Shown piece after piece: positions 17,748 through 27,217 of a stretch of 64,000 nt of DNA. The stretch is from Palsa-1392 sp036493915 (GTDB lineage Bacteria; Verrucomicrobiota; Verrucomicrobiia; Chthoniobacterales; UBA10450), in NCBI GenBank assembly GCA_036493915.1, contig DASXPA010000247.1, forward strand, positions 1 to 64,000. Reading direction: 5' to 3'. Position 1 is the stretch's first letter. Each line of letters starts with the position of its first letter. The notes under the pieces were generated by a model. The model searched no databases and was not told the DNA's origin. It worked only from the letters and a program-made list of their open reading frames with translations. Position numbers and translations under genes: made by a program.

Positions 17748-18730
17748 ATGAACTCAAAAATCACTCGCTATTGTCTCGTTTCCGCGGTCGCGCTGACGCT
17801 GAGCGCGCCACATTTTTTATCCGCCGCGACCTCCTCTCCTAGCGCAACCGTTTCGCCGCCGCCAGCCTTTTCGCCGCCGCCGTTAGGCCAGACAAACCAT
17901 TTTTCGCCGACCAATCTCGACCAGCGCATGGGGCAACTCGACAATCAACTCGACTCCGTTTTCGCAAATACATTTCGGAATTTTGGCGACTGGTTCGGGC
18001 CGAACAATCTCGGTTCCTCGATCGATCTGCGGGATCAAAAGGACAAATACGTCGTCCGCGTTTACGTCCCCGGCTCCGATACCTCGAAGGTCAACGCCCG
18101 CGTCGAAAACAACACGCTGCACGTCACCGCCGAAGGTGGAAAGACCAGGAAAAATTCCAGCCAAAGCGAACGCTACGAACAGATCGTGAGTCTCCCCGGC
18201 CCGGTCGACGCGAGCAAAATGCGAATCGAGCGAAAGCAAAATCTCGTCGTCATCAACCTGCCGAAAGCGGTCGGTGCGACGGCAGCTGCCTCACCGACGG
18301 CAAGTCCTGAAACGTCGCCGTTTGAAAACAATTTCGCAGCCTTCGATCAATCGATCGTCAATCAAATGGCACGGATGCAGAGCCGGATGGACCAGATGTT
18401 TCGCGACGCTTTTCCCGACGAAAATGGCCTAACGAACGACTTCGGCACGATGCCGCTCGGTTCCGCCGTCCATGTCGACAACCAGAAAAACCAATACGTC
18501 GTCCACTTCTATCTGCCTAACAAAGACCTCAAGAACATCGACGTGAAATTGGAAAACGGACAACTCCGCCTGACCGCTTCCGAGAGCGAAAACGAGCAAA
18601 AGAAAACATGCGCAGCATCCAATCCGGCAGCTACGAGCAGCTCCTGACCCTGCCTGGTCCCGTGAAAAAAAACGGCATGAAAGTCGAGCGGCAGAACGGC
18701 ACCATCGTCGTGACCCTCCCAAAGGCGTGA
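17748..18730 (+). CDS. Exported tandem alpha-crystallin (Hsp20-like) protein, frameshifted near the 3' end
   Basis: Signal peptide (MNSKITRYCLVSAVALTLSA), a Pro/Ser-rich linker, then two Hsp20-like domains. The first contains YVVRVYVPGSDTSKVNARVE and ERYEQIVSLPGPV. The second has NQYVVHFYLPNKDLKNIDVK. The first open frame stops at 18647 with a non-homologous tail. In the -1 frame from about 18600 the sequence continues with SYEQLLTLPGPVKKNGMKVE and IVVTLPKA, stopping at 18730; this parallels the end of domain one. A one-base loss in the A-rich run at about 18598-18611 explains it. It is either a recent mutation, a sequencing error or a programmed shift. Small heat-shock proteins normally act in the cytoplasm, so an exported tandem form is unusual. 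Confidence 0.85.
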
Positions 18731-18734
18731 TTTC

Positions 18735-19283
18735 TTAGGTGGGAGAAATGCGGGCGTCTTCGGGGGCGGGGGCGTCCGCAAACTCACCCTCGGCGAGCTG
18801 TGAGATTCCCTGGCGCGTCAGCCGAAAAATCGTCCAGTCATCGTTAGGCTTGGCTCCGAGTTTCCGATAGAACCGAATCGCCGGCTCATTCCAGTCGAGG
18901 ACCGCCCACTCCATCCGTCCGCAATCGCGTTCTCTGGCGATTTCCGCCAGCCTAACGAGTAAAGCTCGCCCGTAGCCCTTCCCGCGCGCTTCCGGCCTAA
19001 CGAAGAGATCTTCAAGATAAAGCCCGCGCCGCCCCATCCAGGTGGAGAAGTTGTGAAAGAAAAGCGCGAAACAAACCGGTTCGCGCGCCTCTTCCCCGAG
19101 CAGTACCTCCGCCGCGGGATGCGCGCCGAAGAGCGATTCCTGCAAACCAGCCTCCGACGCCACGACTTCGTTAGGCGCGCGTTCGTATTCTGCTAGTTCG
19201 TTGATGAGCTGCAAGATGACAGCTGTATCGGCGACGGTTGCAGTGCGGATGGCAAAGGCCCGCGCAGAGGAAATTGCTGTCAT
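18735..19283 (-). CDS. GNAT-family N-acetyltransferase
   Basis: 182 residues, no signal peptide. GNAT core: FAIRTATVADTAVILQLINE (motif C), LYLEDLFVRPEARGKGYGRA (acetyl-CoA binding Q/RxxGxG/A, here RGKGYG) and EWAVLDWNEPAIRFYRKLGA (motif B). It is close in pattern to diamine acetyltransferases of the SSAT type, but the substrate is unproven. It converges on the Hsp20-like gene with only 4 nt between the proposed ends. This short gene carries four exact GCCTAACGA motifs (18841, 18950, 18995, 19168), the highest density in the window. Confidence 0.9.
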   Translation of the reverse strand: MTAISSARAFAIRTATVADTAVILQLINELAEYERAPNEVVASEAGLQESLFGAHPAAEVLLGEEAREPVCFALFFHNFSTWMGRRGLYLEDLFVRPEARGKGYGRALLVRLAEIARERDCGRMEWAVLDWNEPAIRFYRKLGAKPNDDWTIFRLTRQGISQLAEGEFADAPAPEDARISPT

Positions 19284-19390
19284 CTCACGACCATGTCCGA
19301 AGATTAGAGCGTGTCATGCACTTTTGCAGGAGCCGACGACTGGAGGAACGGGCGACGTTCCGTCCGTGTTTGGCCAAGACGATCTTCTAA

Positions 19391-19424
19391 AATCCGTGTT
19401 TCATCCAGGTTCATCCGTGGCTAA
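19391..19424. repeat. Short degenerate tandem (TTCATCCGTG type)
   Basis: The sequence TCCGTGTTTCATCCAGG is followed by TTCATCCGTGGCTAA: two imperfect copies of a 12-13 nt unit just before the symporter start. I recall similar strings as common intergenic repeats in Verrucomicrobia and Planctomycetes. The rest of 19284-19434 shows no gene; it holds the divergent promoters of the acetyltransferase and symporter, which I cannot place exactly. Confidence 0.5.
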
Positions 19425-19434
19425 GTAGTTCGCC

Positions 19435-21090
19435 GTGGACGCCCGCCTCGCCATCGATACCATCGTCCTTTTTGCCTACTTCTTCGGGATCGTGGCCCTC
19501 GGACTTTGGGCGGGCCGGCGCAACAAGAACCTCCGGGACTTCTCGTTAGGCTCGCGCTCCATTCCGTGGTGGGCAGTGCTCGCCTCGATTGTCGCGGCGG
19601 AGACGAGCGCGGCGACTTTCCTTGGCACGCCCGCAGAAGGCTTCAAGACGCGCGCCTATTTCTACGGACAATTGGTCATCGGCACGATTCTCGCGCGCAT
19701 CATCGTCGCACTCACCTTCATCAAGCCCTACTACGAATACCGGGTGCAGAGCGTCTACGAATTCCTCACCGTTCGCTTTGGCACGAAGACAAAAAACATG
19801 GCGAGCGGCATCTTCCTCTTCACCCGCGTGCTCGGTATCGGTGTGCGTCTTTATCTCGGCGGTGCGATCATGGTAGTGGTCTGGCGCTATCTATTTCCAG
19901 CGCTTCCGGTCACGCTTAACACCTACATTTGGGGAATTATTTTCGTTACTGTGATCACGACGATTTACACCGCAGTCGGCGGGATCAAGGCGGTGGTCTG
20001 GACTGATCTTATTCAAGCTGTCCTCATGTTTAGCTCGGTTATCTTCGCGATATTTCTTCTCATTCACAGCATTCCCGGTGGCCTAACGACTGTAGGAAAG
20101 AATCTTGGCGGCTGGGATCACGTGAAGCTTTTTCAGACCGGCTGGAACAGTTCGCTTCCCTTCGGCCGCGCGCTCAAGGCGATGCTGGAGGAACCCTACA
20201 CGCTCTTCGCTGCATTTATTGGCTCAACCATGATCACGATGGCGACCCACGGCACCGACCAGGACATGGTGCAACGCATGTTGACTGCCCCCGACTTTCG
20301 TAAATCACAACTCTCGCTCATCCTCAGCGGGGTAATGGATTTCCCTATCGCGGCCTCGTTCCTCACCGTCGGCATTTTGCTTTCGGTTTTTTACGCCGTC
20401 GTGCCGGGGAAAACTCCCCCCGCCGCCGACAACGAAATCTTCGGCTACTACATCGTGCATGAGATGCCGGTGGTCTTCCGCGGGCTCATCGTCGCGGGCG
20501 TGTTTGCGACTATGATGGGCTCGACATCCGCCGCCCTGAACGCGCTCGCTACCAGCTTCACGAAAGATTTTTATTTCCCCTACATCAACCCAGGCGCAAG
20601 CGACCGCCAAGCCATCCGCGCGGCTCGCATCGCAACCGCGGTTTTCGGCATTCTCATGGTGATTGTCGCGGCGATGGCAGCGAACGCAGTTTTGCAGGAT
20701 GCGAAGTTAACTATCATCCCGATTGCTATCGGTATCCTTGGCTATACTTATGGGGCGCTGCTCGCGGTCTTTCTTCTCGGCATGCTTACGCGCGGCGGCG
20801 GGCGCGACGGCATCAATGTTGTCGCCATGCTTATCGGCATCGCTTCGGTGCTCATCCTTTGCAAAATCGCGCTGCCCGCGTTCGACATCGGCGCGCTATT
20901 CCACGGTGAATTTCGGCACGCGGAATGGAACTTTGGATGGTTCATGCCGAAATGGTGGCCGGCCATTTCCTGGCCGTGGTTCATCTTCGTCGGCAGCGCC
21001 GTGACGCTTGCCATCAGCGTCCTTTTTCCTACGCCGCCTGCGCAGATCATCGCGGCAGAGGAGCATGTGCGTGCGCAAATTGCACCGTAG
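19435..21090 (+). CDS. Sodium:solute symporter (SSS family)
   Basis: 551 residues with about 13 membrane helices, GTG start (protein begins MDARLAIDTIVLFAYFFG). Family signatures: DFSLGSRSIPWWAVLASIVA with ETSAATFLGTPAEG (helix 1-2 region), AVGGIKAVVWTDLIQ, GTDQDMVQRMLTA, and ATMMGSTSAALNALATSF near helix 8. It would import a small organic solute (sugar, amino or organic acid, or pantothenate-like) with sodium across the inner membrane; the substrate cannot be named. FSLG is encoded by a TCGTTAGGC motif at 19543. No regulator is adjacent. Confidence 0.92.
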   Translation: MDARLAIDTIVLFAYFFGIVALGLWAGRRNKNLRDFSLGSRSIPWWAVLASIVAAETSAATFLGTPAEGFKTRAYFYGQLVIGTILARIIVALTFIKPYYEYRVQSVYEFLTVRFGTKTKNMASGIFLFTRVLGIGVRLYLGGAIMVVVWRYLFPALPVTLNTYIWGIIFVTVITTIYTAVGGIKAVVWTDLIQAVLMFSSVIFAIFLLIHSIPGGLTTVGKNLGGWDHVKLFQTGWNSSLPFGRALKAMLEEPYTLFAAFIGSTMITMATHGTDQDMVQRMLTAPDFRKSQLSLILSGVMDFPIAASFLTVGILLSVFYAVVPGKTPPAADNEIFGYYIVHEMPVVFRGLIVAGVFATMMGSTSAALNALATSFTKDFYFPYINPGASDRQAIRAARIATAVFGILMVIVAAMAANAVLQDAKLTIIPIAIGILGYTYGALLAVFLLGMLTRGGGRDGINVVAMLIGIASVLILCKIALPAFDIGALFHGEFRHAEWNFGWFMPKWWPAISWPWFIFVGSAVTLAISVLFPTPPAQIIAAEEHVRAQIAP

Positions 21091-21430
21091 GGCCATTATC
21101 ACGAACATTGTCTCGCGTCACGCTTCCCGATTCATGATCGCAGTCCTCGCCGTGACAACTTCCCGCGAGAGCCCAAAGACGACAGAGGCTGCCAAATTTC
21201 TCGCAGAAGACTAGTCTTCGCGTAGGAGTTTGGACGGATCGACGGCAAGTGCTCGCGAGACCGGAATGGCGGACGCTAAGGAATCAGACGCGGACGACTC
21301 GGTGATCGTCCCTCCAGCCCTCAGAACGTGGGGCTACGTGGATTTCCCGAAGAACCTTCTCCGCCCGCTGCCATTCCTCGCGCCTCGCAGAGCGAAGCGT
21401 CCACAGGAGCGCCTCAAATCGGATGCCACT
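21091..21430. other. 340-bp intergenic region with gene debris
   Basis: No intact gene. Contains the apparent tail of a decayed permease on the minus strand (listed separately) and, at 21386-21407, a 22-bp sequence (CGCAGAGCGAAGCGTCCACA + GG) that recurs exactly, inverted, at 28829-28850. Confidence 0.6.
21211..21270 (-). pseudogene. Possible C-terminal remnant of an FtsX/MacB-type ABC permease
   Basis: The minus strand reads IPVSRALAVDPSKLLRED followed by a stop. This resembles the conserved end of FtsX-type (MacB-like, acidobacterial duplicated) ABC permeases, which end with IPA-R-A-VDP--LR-E. Nothing permease-like could be followed upstream, so only a fragment remains. The match is short and rests on pattern memory. 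Confidence 0.35.
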
Positions 21431-24343
21431 CTATTTCCGCGCCTCGGGTATGACGGTTACGGTGACGGTTTTGCCACCGCGTTGTAGGGTGACTTTCACC
21501 GGCCGCCCGACCTTCGCACCATCGAGCGCATAGGTGTAATCGTAAATGTTCGTGATCTTCTGACCGGCAAATTCCACGATCACATCGCCGCCTTTCAGTC
21601 CGCCTTTTTCCGCCGGGCTGCCGCCGCGCACACCGCTCAGCTTTACCCCTTTCACTTCGGTCGTGTAATCGGGGATCGTTCCGAGATAGGTGCGCAACAT
21701 TTCGCGGGAAGCGCCGTTTGAGCTTTGCGCGACTTTTTCGAAATCCGGACGCTCGTTGCTCTGCGCCAGATCGAGAATCATTCCGCGCGCAAACTTGGTG
21801 ATCCGCGCGAGGTCGGGGTAATCGAGTTTATCGGAGGTGTCGGTGGGGCGGTGATAATCTTCATGACCGCCGGTGAAGAAATTCAGCACCGGCACTTTCT
21901 TCGCATAGAAGCTGGTCACGTCCGTCGGCAGATAAGGATCATCCTGCAGGACGAGATTGAAGCCGGCGGCGACGTTGCGTTTTTCCGCTTCGCGCCGCCA
22001 GACCTTCGACGAACCGGCGCCTTGAAGCGTGAGCTTGTTGTCATGCATGCGGCCGACCATGTCGGCATTTACATATGCGGCTATCTGTTTGAGGGGGACC
22101 GGCGGATGATCGCAAAACGCCGCCGAACCGATGAGCCCGATCTCTTCGCCCGACCAGGCGGCGAAAATAATCCCGCGTTTGAATTCGTTAGGCCGTTGCG
22201 CGCGCTCCTGTGCGAGCGATCCCGCCAACTCCATCATCCATGCAACACCGGAAGCGTTGTCGTCCGCGCCGGGGTGAATTTTTCCTTCCTCGCCGGCGCG
22301 ATCGAGCGAGCTGCTCCCGCCGTGGCCAAGGTGATCGTAATGCGCCCCGACGACGACGTATTCCGAGGTCGGAGATTCCTGCGCGGGCGGCAGGTAACCG
22401 ACCACATCGGCGTCGCTCTTTTCCAAATGATCGATTGCGCAGGCGACCTGAACTTGCACCTTCGGCAGAGCGAAGCCGCCTTCGGCGTGCGGATTTTCTG
22501 TGTCGAGCGCGGTTTGCAAATCCTTGAGATTTTTCCCGCCCGGCGCGAGGAGCGCGTTTGCCATTTTGTCGTTGATCGACGCCGCGACGATACCGCTGCC
22601 GGCATTCGTAAAATCATTCGTTAGGGGAATAAGTTTGCCGGCGCCGGGTGAATTTGGTCCCGTCACGACGAGGAGCGCCTTCGCTCCGCGCTCGCGCGCG
22701 AGCAGCGCTTTGTAACGCGGCGCGGCGTAACGATTGAGTTGTGCGCGACGCGGTCCTTCCGCGTTCTCCGGCACGTAGCGCAGGACGAGAACGATTTTGC
22801 CCTTCACGTCGAGGCCCGCATAGGAATCGTAGCCGGCACCTTTACCCTCGGCCGCCACGACCAGCCCATAACCGACGAAGACAACGTCGCCGGTCGCTTC
22901 GCCATTTTCACTGAACGGCAGCGGACGAAAATCCTTGTCGAGTGTGCCCTTGCTCGCGTGGTTCCCGGTAATTTCGAAATGTGTTTTCGCCGGAAGGACG
23001 CGTTCGCCGGCGTTGAATTGAAACGGCCGCTTATAATCGCGATTGAAGGAGTGCAATCCGATCTTCTGGAAGTAGTCCGCCAGCCAATTCGCGGTGGTTT
23101 GCGCGCCGGCACTTCCCGTTAGGCGACCGTCGCGCGCGGGATCTGCCATCCAGATGACCTCGCTGCGTAGATCGCCGGCGCTGATTTCGGGCGAATACTT
23201 CCCGTCGCTTGCCCCGGCAGAACTGCCTAACGATCGCTTGGGCGAGGCCGCGATCGCCGCCTGCGCGGCCGCATCGTTCCAATCGGCGAGGAAGAGTTGC
23301 GATTTGCCATCACTCGTTCGACCGCTCGTCCAGCAAAGCTTCTTTCCATCTGGCGAAAAGACCGGCAGACCATCGAAGCCCGGCGTAAACGTGACTCGCA
23401 CCGGCTCGTGTTCGCCCGCGCTATCGACCATGAAAAGCTCGAAATTTTCGAAGCCGAGTTTGTTCGAAGTGAAGATGATGTATTTGCCGCTCGGATGATA
23501 AAACGGCGCCCACGACATCGAGTGAAAATCGGTCACCCGATGTTTGTCGGAGCCGTCGAGTTTCATCGTCCAGACGTCCGCCTGGATGCCATTCTCCGCG
23601 AAGTGACGCCAGATGATGCGCTGGCCGTCCGGCGAGAAAAACGGCCCGCCGTCATAGCCGGGCTCGTCGGTTAGGCGGCGGACATTCGAGCCGTCCGCAT
23701 TCATGAGGTAGATGTCGCCGAAAAACGACGCATCCTGATCGTAACGTTTGCGCAATTCCGGGGAAAGGTGATCGAGCGGAAAGGCGCCGCGGAGCGAGCA
23801 AAAGACGATTTGCTTTCCATCCGGCGAGAAGTTGCCTTCGGCGTCGTAGCCTAACGAGTCCGTGAGATTGACGAGATCGCTTCCGTCCTGTTTCGCCGAC
23901 CAGATGTCGTAGGTCGGATCGTAATCCCACGAGTAGCGACGCTGTTTGCCGCTCGCGCGAAAATCCAGTTCGGCCTTTTCTTTCTTGCGCGCTTCCGGAT
24001 CGCCATGGCTTGAAGCGAAGATGACGCCGTCGGCTCCCGGTTGGAAAAATCCGCAGGTCGTTTTCCCGAATCCCGGCGAGACGCGATGGGTGTCGCCGCT
24101 CTCCAGGTCAAGGATATACATTTGGTAGAAGGGATCCCCCTCCTCCCGCTCGCTCTGGAAAATGAGCTTCTTGCCGTCCGGCGAAAAATAGCCTTCGCCG
24201 CTGCGTTTCCCCTCGAAGATCAGTTGCCGCGTGTTCGTGAGGAAACGCTGCTCCTGCGCCGCTTCATTCTCCGCTGCCCACACCCATCCGCTGCTCGCAA
24301 GAAGCAAAGCACAAACGATCAGCCTCTTTTCCAAAGTTCGCAT
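21431..24343 (-). CDS. M28-family metallopeptidase with WD40-like/TolB repeats and C-terminal PDZ
   Basis: 970 residues from the chosen ATG (MRTLEKRLIVCALLLASSGW, signal peptide); 14 more codons are open upstream. Residues about 40-360: six TolB/WD40-like repeats, each with an FSPDGKKL-type motif. Then a PA-like insert and a zinc aminopeptidase domain (about 430-830) with VVGAHYDHLGHGG, HPGADDNASGVAW, WSGEEIGLIGS, NADMVGR and GGHEDYHRPTD providing both zinc ions' ligands and the catalytic Glu. A PDZ domain (GGLKGGDVIVEFAGQKI) ends the protein. It is probably secreted or periplasmic and degrades peptides. Three exact motif copies lie within it. Confidence 0.92.
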   Translation of the reverse strand: MRTLEKRLIVCALLLASSGWVWAAENEAAQEQRFLTNTRQLIFEGKRSGEGYFSPDGKKLIFQSEREEGDPFYQMYILDLESGDTHRVSPGFGKTTCGFFQPGADGVIFASSHGDPEARKKEKAELDFRASGKQRRYSWDYDPTYDIWSAKQDGSDLVNLTDSLGYDAEGNFSPDGKQIVFCSLRGAFPLDHLSPELRKRYDQDASFFGDIYLMNADGSNVRRLTDEPGYDGGPFFSPDGQRIIWRHFAENGIQADVWTMKLDGSDKHRVTDFHSMSWAPFYHPSGKYIIFTSNKLGFENFELFMVDSAGEHEPVRVTFTPGFDGLPVFSPDGKKLCWTSGRTSDGKSQLFLADWNDAAAQAAIAASPKRSLGSSAGASDGKYSPEISAGDLRSEVIWMADPARDGRLTGSAGAQTTANWLADYFQKIGLHSFNRDYKRPFQFNAGERVLPAKTHFEITGNHASKGTLDKDFRPLPFSENGEATGDVVFVGYGLVVAAEGKGAGYDSYAGLDVKGKIVLVLRYVPENAEGPRRAQLNRYAAPRYKALLARERGAKALLVVTGPNSPGAGKLIPLTNDFTNAGSGIVAASINDKMANALLAPGGKNLKDLQTALDTENPHAEGGFALPKVQVQVACAIDHLEKSDADVVGYLPPAQESPTSEYVVVGAHYDHLGHGGSSSLDRAGEEGKIHPGADDNASGVAWMMELAGSLAQERAQRPNEFKRGIIFAAWSGEEIGLIGSAAFCDHPPVPLKQIAAYVNADMVGRMHDNKLTLQGAGSSKVWRREAEKRNVAAGFNLVLQDDPYLPTDVTSFYAKKVPVLNFFTGGHEDYHRPTDTSDKLDYPDLARITKFARGMILDLAQSNERPDFEKVAQSSNGASREMLRTYLGTIPDYTTEVKGVKLSGVRGGSPAEKGGLKGGDVIVEFAGQKITNIYDYTYALDGAKVGRPVKVTLQRGGKTVTVTVIPEARK

Positions 24344-24385
24344 CGGGCCGAGCTTAGCCGCCATCGTCGGCTGGTGGGAATTCAA

Positions 24386-24464
24386 ATTACCGCAGAGGAC
24401 GCAGAAAGCGCAAAGGCGGGAATTACAAGCATTCTCCGCGGCCTCTGCGCTCTCTGCGGTAAAT
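24386..24464. repeat. 79-bp inverted repeat (ACCGCAGAGG type)
   Basis: Left arm TTACCGCAGAGGACGCAGAA and right arm ending CTCTCTGCGGTAAAT are inverted copies, with a short unique centre. It lies between the topoisomerase and the M28 peptidase, just upstream of the latter. It may act as a hairpin at the topoisomerase transcript end. I recall the same string as a frequent intergenic palindrome in this phylum. Confidence 0.65.
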
Positions 24465-24480
24465 ATTACTGACGCGCCCG

Positions 24481-25590
24481 TTATTGCTTCGCCAGTTTGT
24501 CCTGGAGGAAGGTGAGGATCGCCGCTTCCTCGGAACGCAGATGGTGGAGCGATTTCTCGAGCGTTTTCTCCGTCTGCTTTTTTAATCCTTCAATCAGGCT
24601 GCCATCGAGATAGGTCTCGAGGACCGCAGGATGGACGTAGCACTTGCGACAGACTGCGGGCGTGTTTCCGAGTACGTGCGCGACCGCGGCGATCGCGTCC
24701 TTCACGTTCTTTTTTGCCTGCGATTTGTTCTCGAAAACATCCTGCGCCTGCAGCGCCATTGCAGCCATCACGGTCCCGGCCCAGGTGCGAAAATCCTTCG
24801 CCGTAAATTCTTCGCCGGTAATCTCGTGCAGGTATTGATTGACGCCGTCGGAAGTGACGTGATGCCGCTCGCCCTTTTCGTCGAGATATTGGAAAACCTC
24901 CTGACCCGGCAGGTCCTGTAGCTTCTTGATGATTCGGGCGACGCGGCGATCCTCGACATCGACATCGTGCTCGATGCCGCTCTTGCCGCGAAAACGAAAA
25001 CGCACTTGAGCGTCTCGCACCGTCACGTGTCGACCGCGCATCGTCGTTAGGCCAAATGACCTGTTCTCCTTCGCGTATTCCTCGTTCCCGATGCGGATAA
25101 AACTTTTCTCGAGCAGCTGGACAAGCGTCGCGAGCACCTTCTCCCGCGGCAGCCCGCGCTTCTTCAGGTCGCGTCTGATCCGGCGGCGAATCTTCGGTAA
25201 CGCTCGTCCGAAGATGACCATTTTTTCATACTTGTTCTCATCGCGCACCGCCCGCCAGCGTTCGTGATAACGGTATTGCTTGCGGCCGCGATCGTCACGC
25301 CCGGTGGCTTGCAGGTGGCCGTTAGGCGACGGGCAAATCCAGACATCTTTATAAGCCGGCGGAATGGCGAGGCGATTGAGTCGCAGGATGCGCTTCTCGT
25401 CTTTGATCTCTTTCCCCTCGGTATCGAAATAAACGAAGTTCTTGCCACGATGCCTCCGCGTGTAGCCGGGCTGATCGTCGCTGACATAACGCAGGCCCGC
25501 TTCCTCCGCCGCTTCCTCCGGATTGGTGATGACTTCGAGGTCGGCGATCTTCTTTTTTTCCTGGCGCAACTTTCGAGCGGATATCGGCAC
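24481..25590 (-). CDS. DNA topoisomerase IB
   Basis: 369 residues, a bacterial type IB (poxvirus-like) topoisomerase that relaxes supercoils through a 3'-phosphotyrosine. The N-terminal domain has GYTRRHRGKNFVYFD and RLNRLAIPPAYKDVWICPS. The catalytic domain has KYEKMVIFGRALPKIR, NRSFGLTTMRGRHV, a FRGKSGIEHDV block with the catalytic Lys and Arg, and KDFRTWAGTV. The nucleophilic Tyr is in CRKCYVHPAVLE. Start GTG at 25590 (MPISARKLRQ). The start region lies in a roughly 65-bp sequence repeated near 27.1 kb. Confidence 0.94.
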   Translation of the reverse strand: MPISARKLRQEKKKIADLEVITNPEEAAEEAGLRYVSDDQPGYTRRHRGKNFVYFDTEGKEIKDEKRILRLNRLAIPPAYKDVWICPSPNGHLQATGRDDRGRKQYRYHERWRAVRDENKYEKMVIFGRALPKIRRRIRRDLKKRGLPREKVLATLVQLLEKSFIRIGNEEYAKENRSFGLTTMRGRHVTVRDAQVRFRFRGKSGIEHDVDVEDRRVARIIKKLQDLPGQEVFQYLDEKGERHHVTSDGVNQYLHEITGEEFTAKDFRTWAGTVMAAMALQAQDVFENKSQAKKNVKDAIAAVAHVLGNTPAVCRKCYVHPAVLETYLDGSLIEGLKKQTEKTLEKSLHHLRSEEAAILTFLQDKLAKQ

Positions 25591-25639
25591 GCCAACAATT
25601 CGCGCGGTCGCTATCGCCAGGCTGCATCGACTTCAGTTC
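25575..25639. repeat. Direct repeat, copy A
   Basis: Shares GAGCGG-TATCGGCACGCCAAC, TTCGCG, AGGCTGCATCGA and AGTTC in the same order and orientation with 27128-27195. It spans the topoisomerase start codon region. The two copies bracket the decayed GT39 gene. Confidence 0.65.
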
Positions 25640-27143
25640 ACGCGCCGCATATTTCCCGACGGGGGGTCGGAGCGTTCCCAGGACTGAAAGAAGAGTTTCG
25701 CGATGCGCTTTGGATTCCAGCGCCATGGATATTGCAAGACGCCGATGTCGCTCGTCGGTCGATAATTGTCTGCCAGTGCTCGTCCAAACTCCGCGACTGT
25801 CTCCGCATCGTCCGCCACAGCGAGGACGCCGGAAGCGATTGGCCGCCCCTCGCAAATCGTGGCGTCAGGAAGACGGATGGCAATGTTGGCCGCGTGCTCC
25901 GGACGATCCGAGAGGACGGTGACCGGAGATTGCGAATCGTGGGAAATCGCCGCGGCCATTTCGGCGTAGGGGAAGGCGAGCGGGTCTGTCCTGCGACAAT
26001 GCTCAGCGTGCGCGCGACCGTGAGGGAGACCGCGAGCAGAAGTCCCATCACGAGGACCACGCCCGCTGCCGGAGATTGCGAAATCGCGCGCCATTGCAAC
26101 GCCAGCCAAAGCGGGAACGGCGGCAAGAGTGCGACGAGATACTGTTGATGCACGTGGAAGACGCCGCCGATAAAAATGCTCGCGACAAAAAGCGCCAACT
26201 CCGTGAGCAGCAGCCAGCCGAGCAACCGGCGAAGGCTTCGCAGCTGGCGCGATTCCGCCGTCCGCGGGCGCTTCTTTGCCTTTCGGTTCACGAGCAACGC
26301 AACAGCGCAGCCGAGAAGCAGTGGCGTCAGCGAAAACAGGATGGTGATGACAAGACTCAGCAAGCCGTCCCAGGTCGAGCGCGCCGGCAATTCCAGTCCC
26401 ATCGGTCCGCTGCCCATCCTCAGACGGTAAAGATTCTCCGTTGCCGATCCCGGATGCGTTCTGATCCAAAGCCAATGCGGCGCGCTCAAAACGAGCGGTA
26501 AACCGGGCACGAGAAACGCAGCGCGACGGCAAAAGACACGGCGCACATCAGGCACGCAAAGCAGCGCGATACCGAGAGCGCCGATGAAAAGGAAGATATT
26601 ATACTTCGCCAAAATACCGGCGGTCAGCGCGAGCCCTAGCCAGGCAAAATTCCGCGGCTGCGGGTTTTGAAGGATGAGAACGAGCGCCTGCAACGCCGCC
26701 GCAGCGCCCGCGAAAGCGAGGATGGAATGGCTGAACTTTCCAAGCGATCACCGGAATGGAAAGAAGAAACGCCGTCGCAAGGGCGCCGACGAGGGGAGAG
26801 CCGCTCGCCCGCCGCCCTGCATGGTAGAGAAAAAGAAAGCCGATCGTAAGGAGCGCATACTTCGGGAGCGAAGTGGCTACGACCCACGATCCGGATAGGT
26901 CATGACAAAGACGCACCACCAGTGAAAGAGCGGCGGGTGCGATCGGGCGTATCCCCACGCCCAGCCGAGCTGCCCGACCATCTCCGCATCGTCCCGTTCC
27001 AGGTTTGTGGAAATGAAAAACCGAATGCCAAACTGAATCGCGAAATAGATCACGATGACCCAGGGCGCAAAGGCGGCCGAGCGTTCTAACTCACTCCCGG
27101 CAGTAGTGCCGTCAGTGAATCGTCCCTGAGCGGTTATCGGCAC
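25633..27143 (-). pseudogene. Frameshifted GT39/ArnT-like membrane glycosyltransferase
   Basis: Three overlapping reading frames together make one dolichyl-phosphate-mannose/ArnT-like membrane glycosyltransferase. Frame one (from 27143) gives RFFISTNLERDDAEMVGQLG and SHPPLFHWW, the first periplasmic loop with the Asp pair. Near 26890 it passes to a second frame (SLPKYALLTIGFLFLYHAGR), near 26740 to a third (GILAKYNIFLFIGALGIALL), and near 25985 again (AANIAIRLPDATICEGRP, ending at 25633). Several one-base shifts imply an inactive gene; sequencing error at three sites is less likely. The N-terminal MPITAQ comes from the repeat shared with the topoisomerase start. No GCCTAACGA motif is present. 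Confidence 0.8.
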
Positions 27144-27195
27144 GCCAACGCTTCGCGGGAAGCAGTCGCGGAGGCTGCATCGATCGCCGGAGTTC
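27128..27195. repeat. Direct repeat, copy B
   Basis: Partner of 25575-25639, roughly three-quarters identical by eye. Shared blocks: TATCGGCACGCCAAC, TTCGCG, AGGCTGCATCGA, AGTTC. Lies at the 5' end of the GT39 remnant. Confidence 0.65.
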
Positions 27196-27217
27196 GCGGT
27201 GCGAAGCGTCTCATTGA

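Noticed and set aside
23670..23680. TCGGTTAGGC as another motif copy
   Set aside because: It has an inserted G and was not counted; similarly GGCTAACGA near 27975 and GCCTAATGA at 62372 were left out of the exact set.
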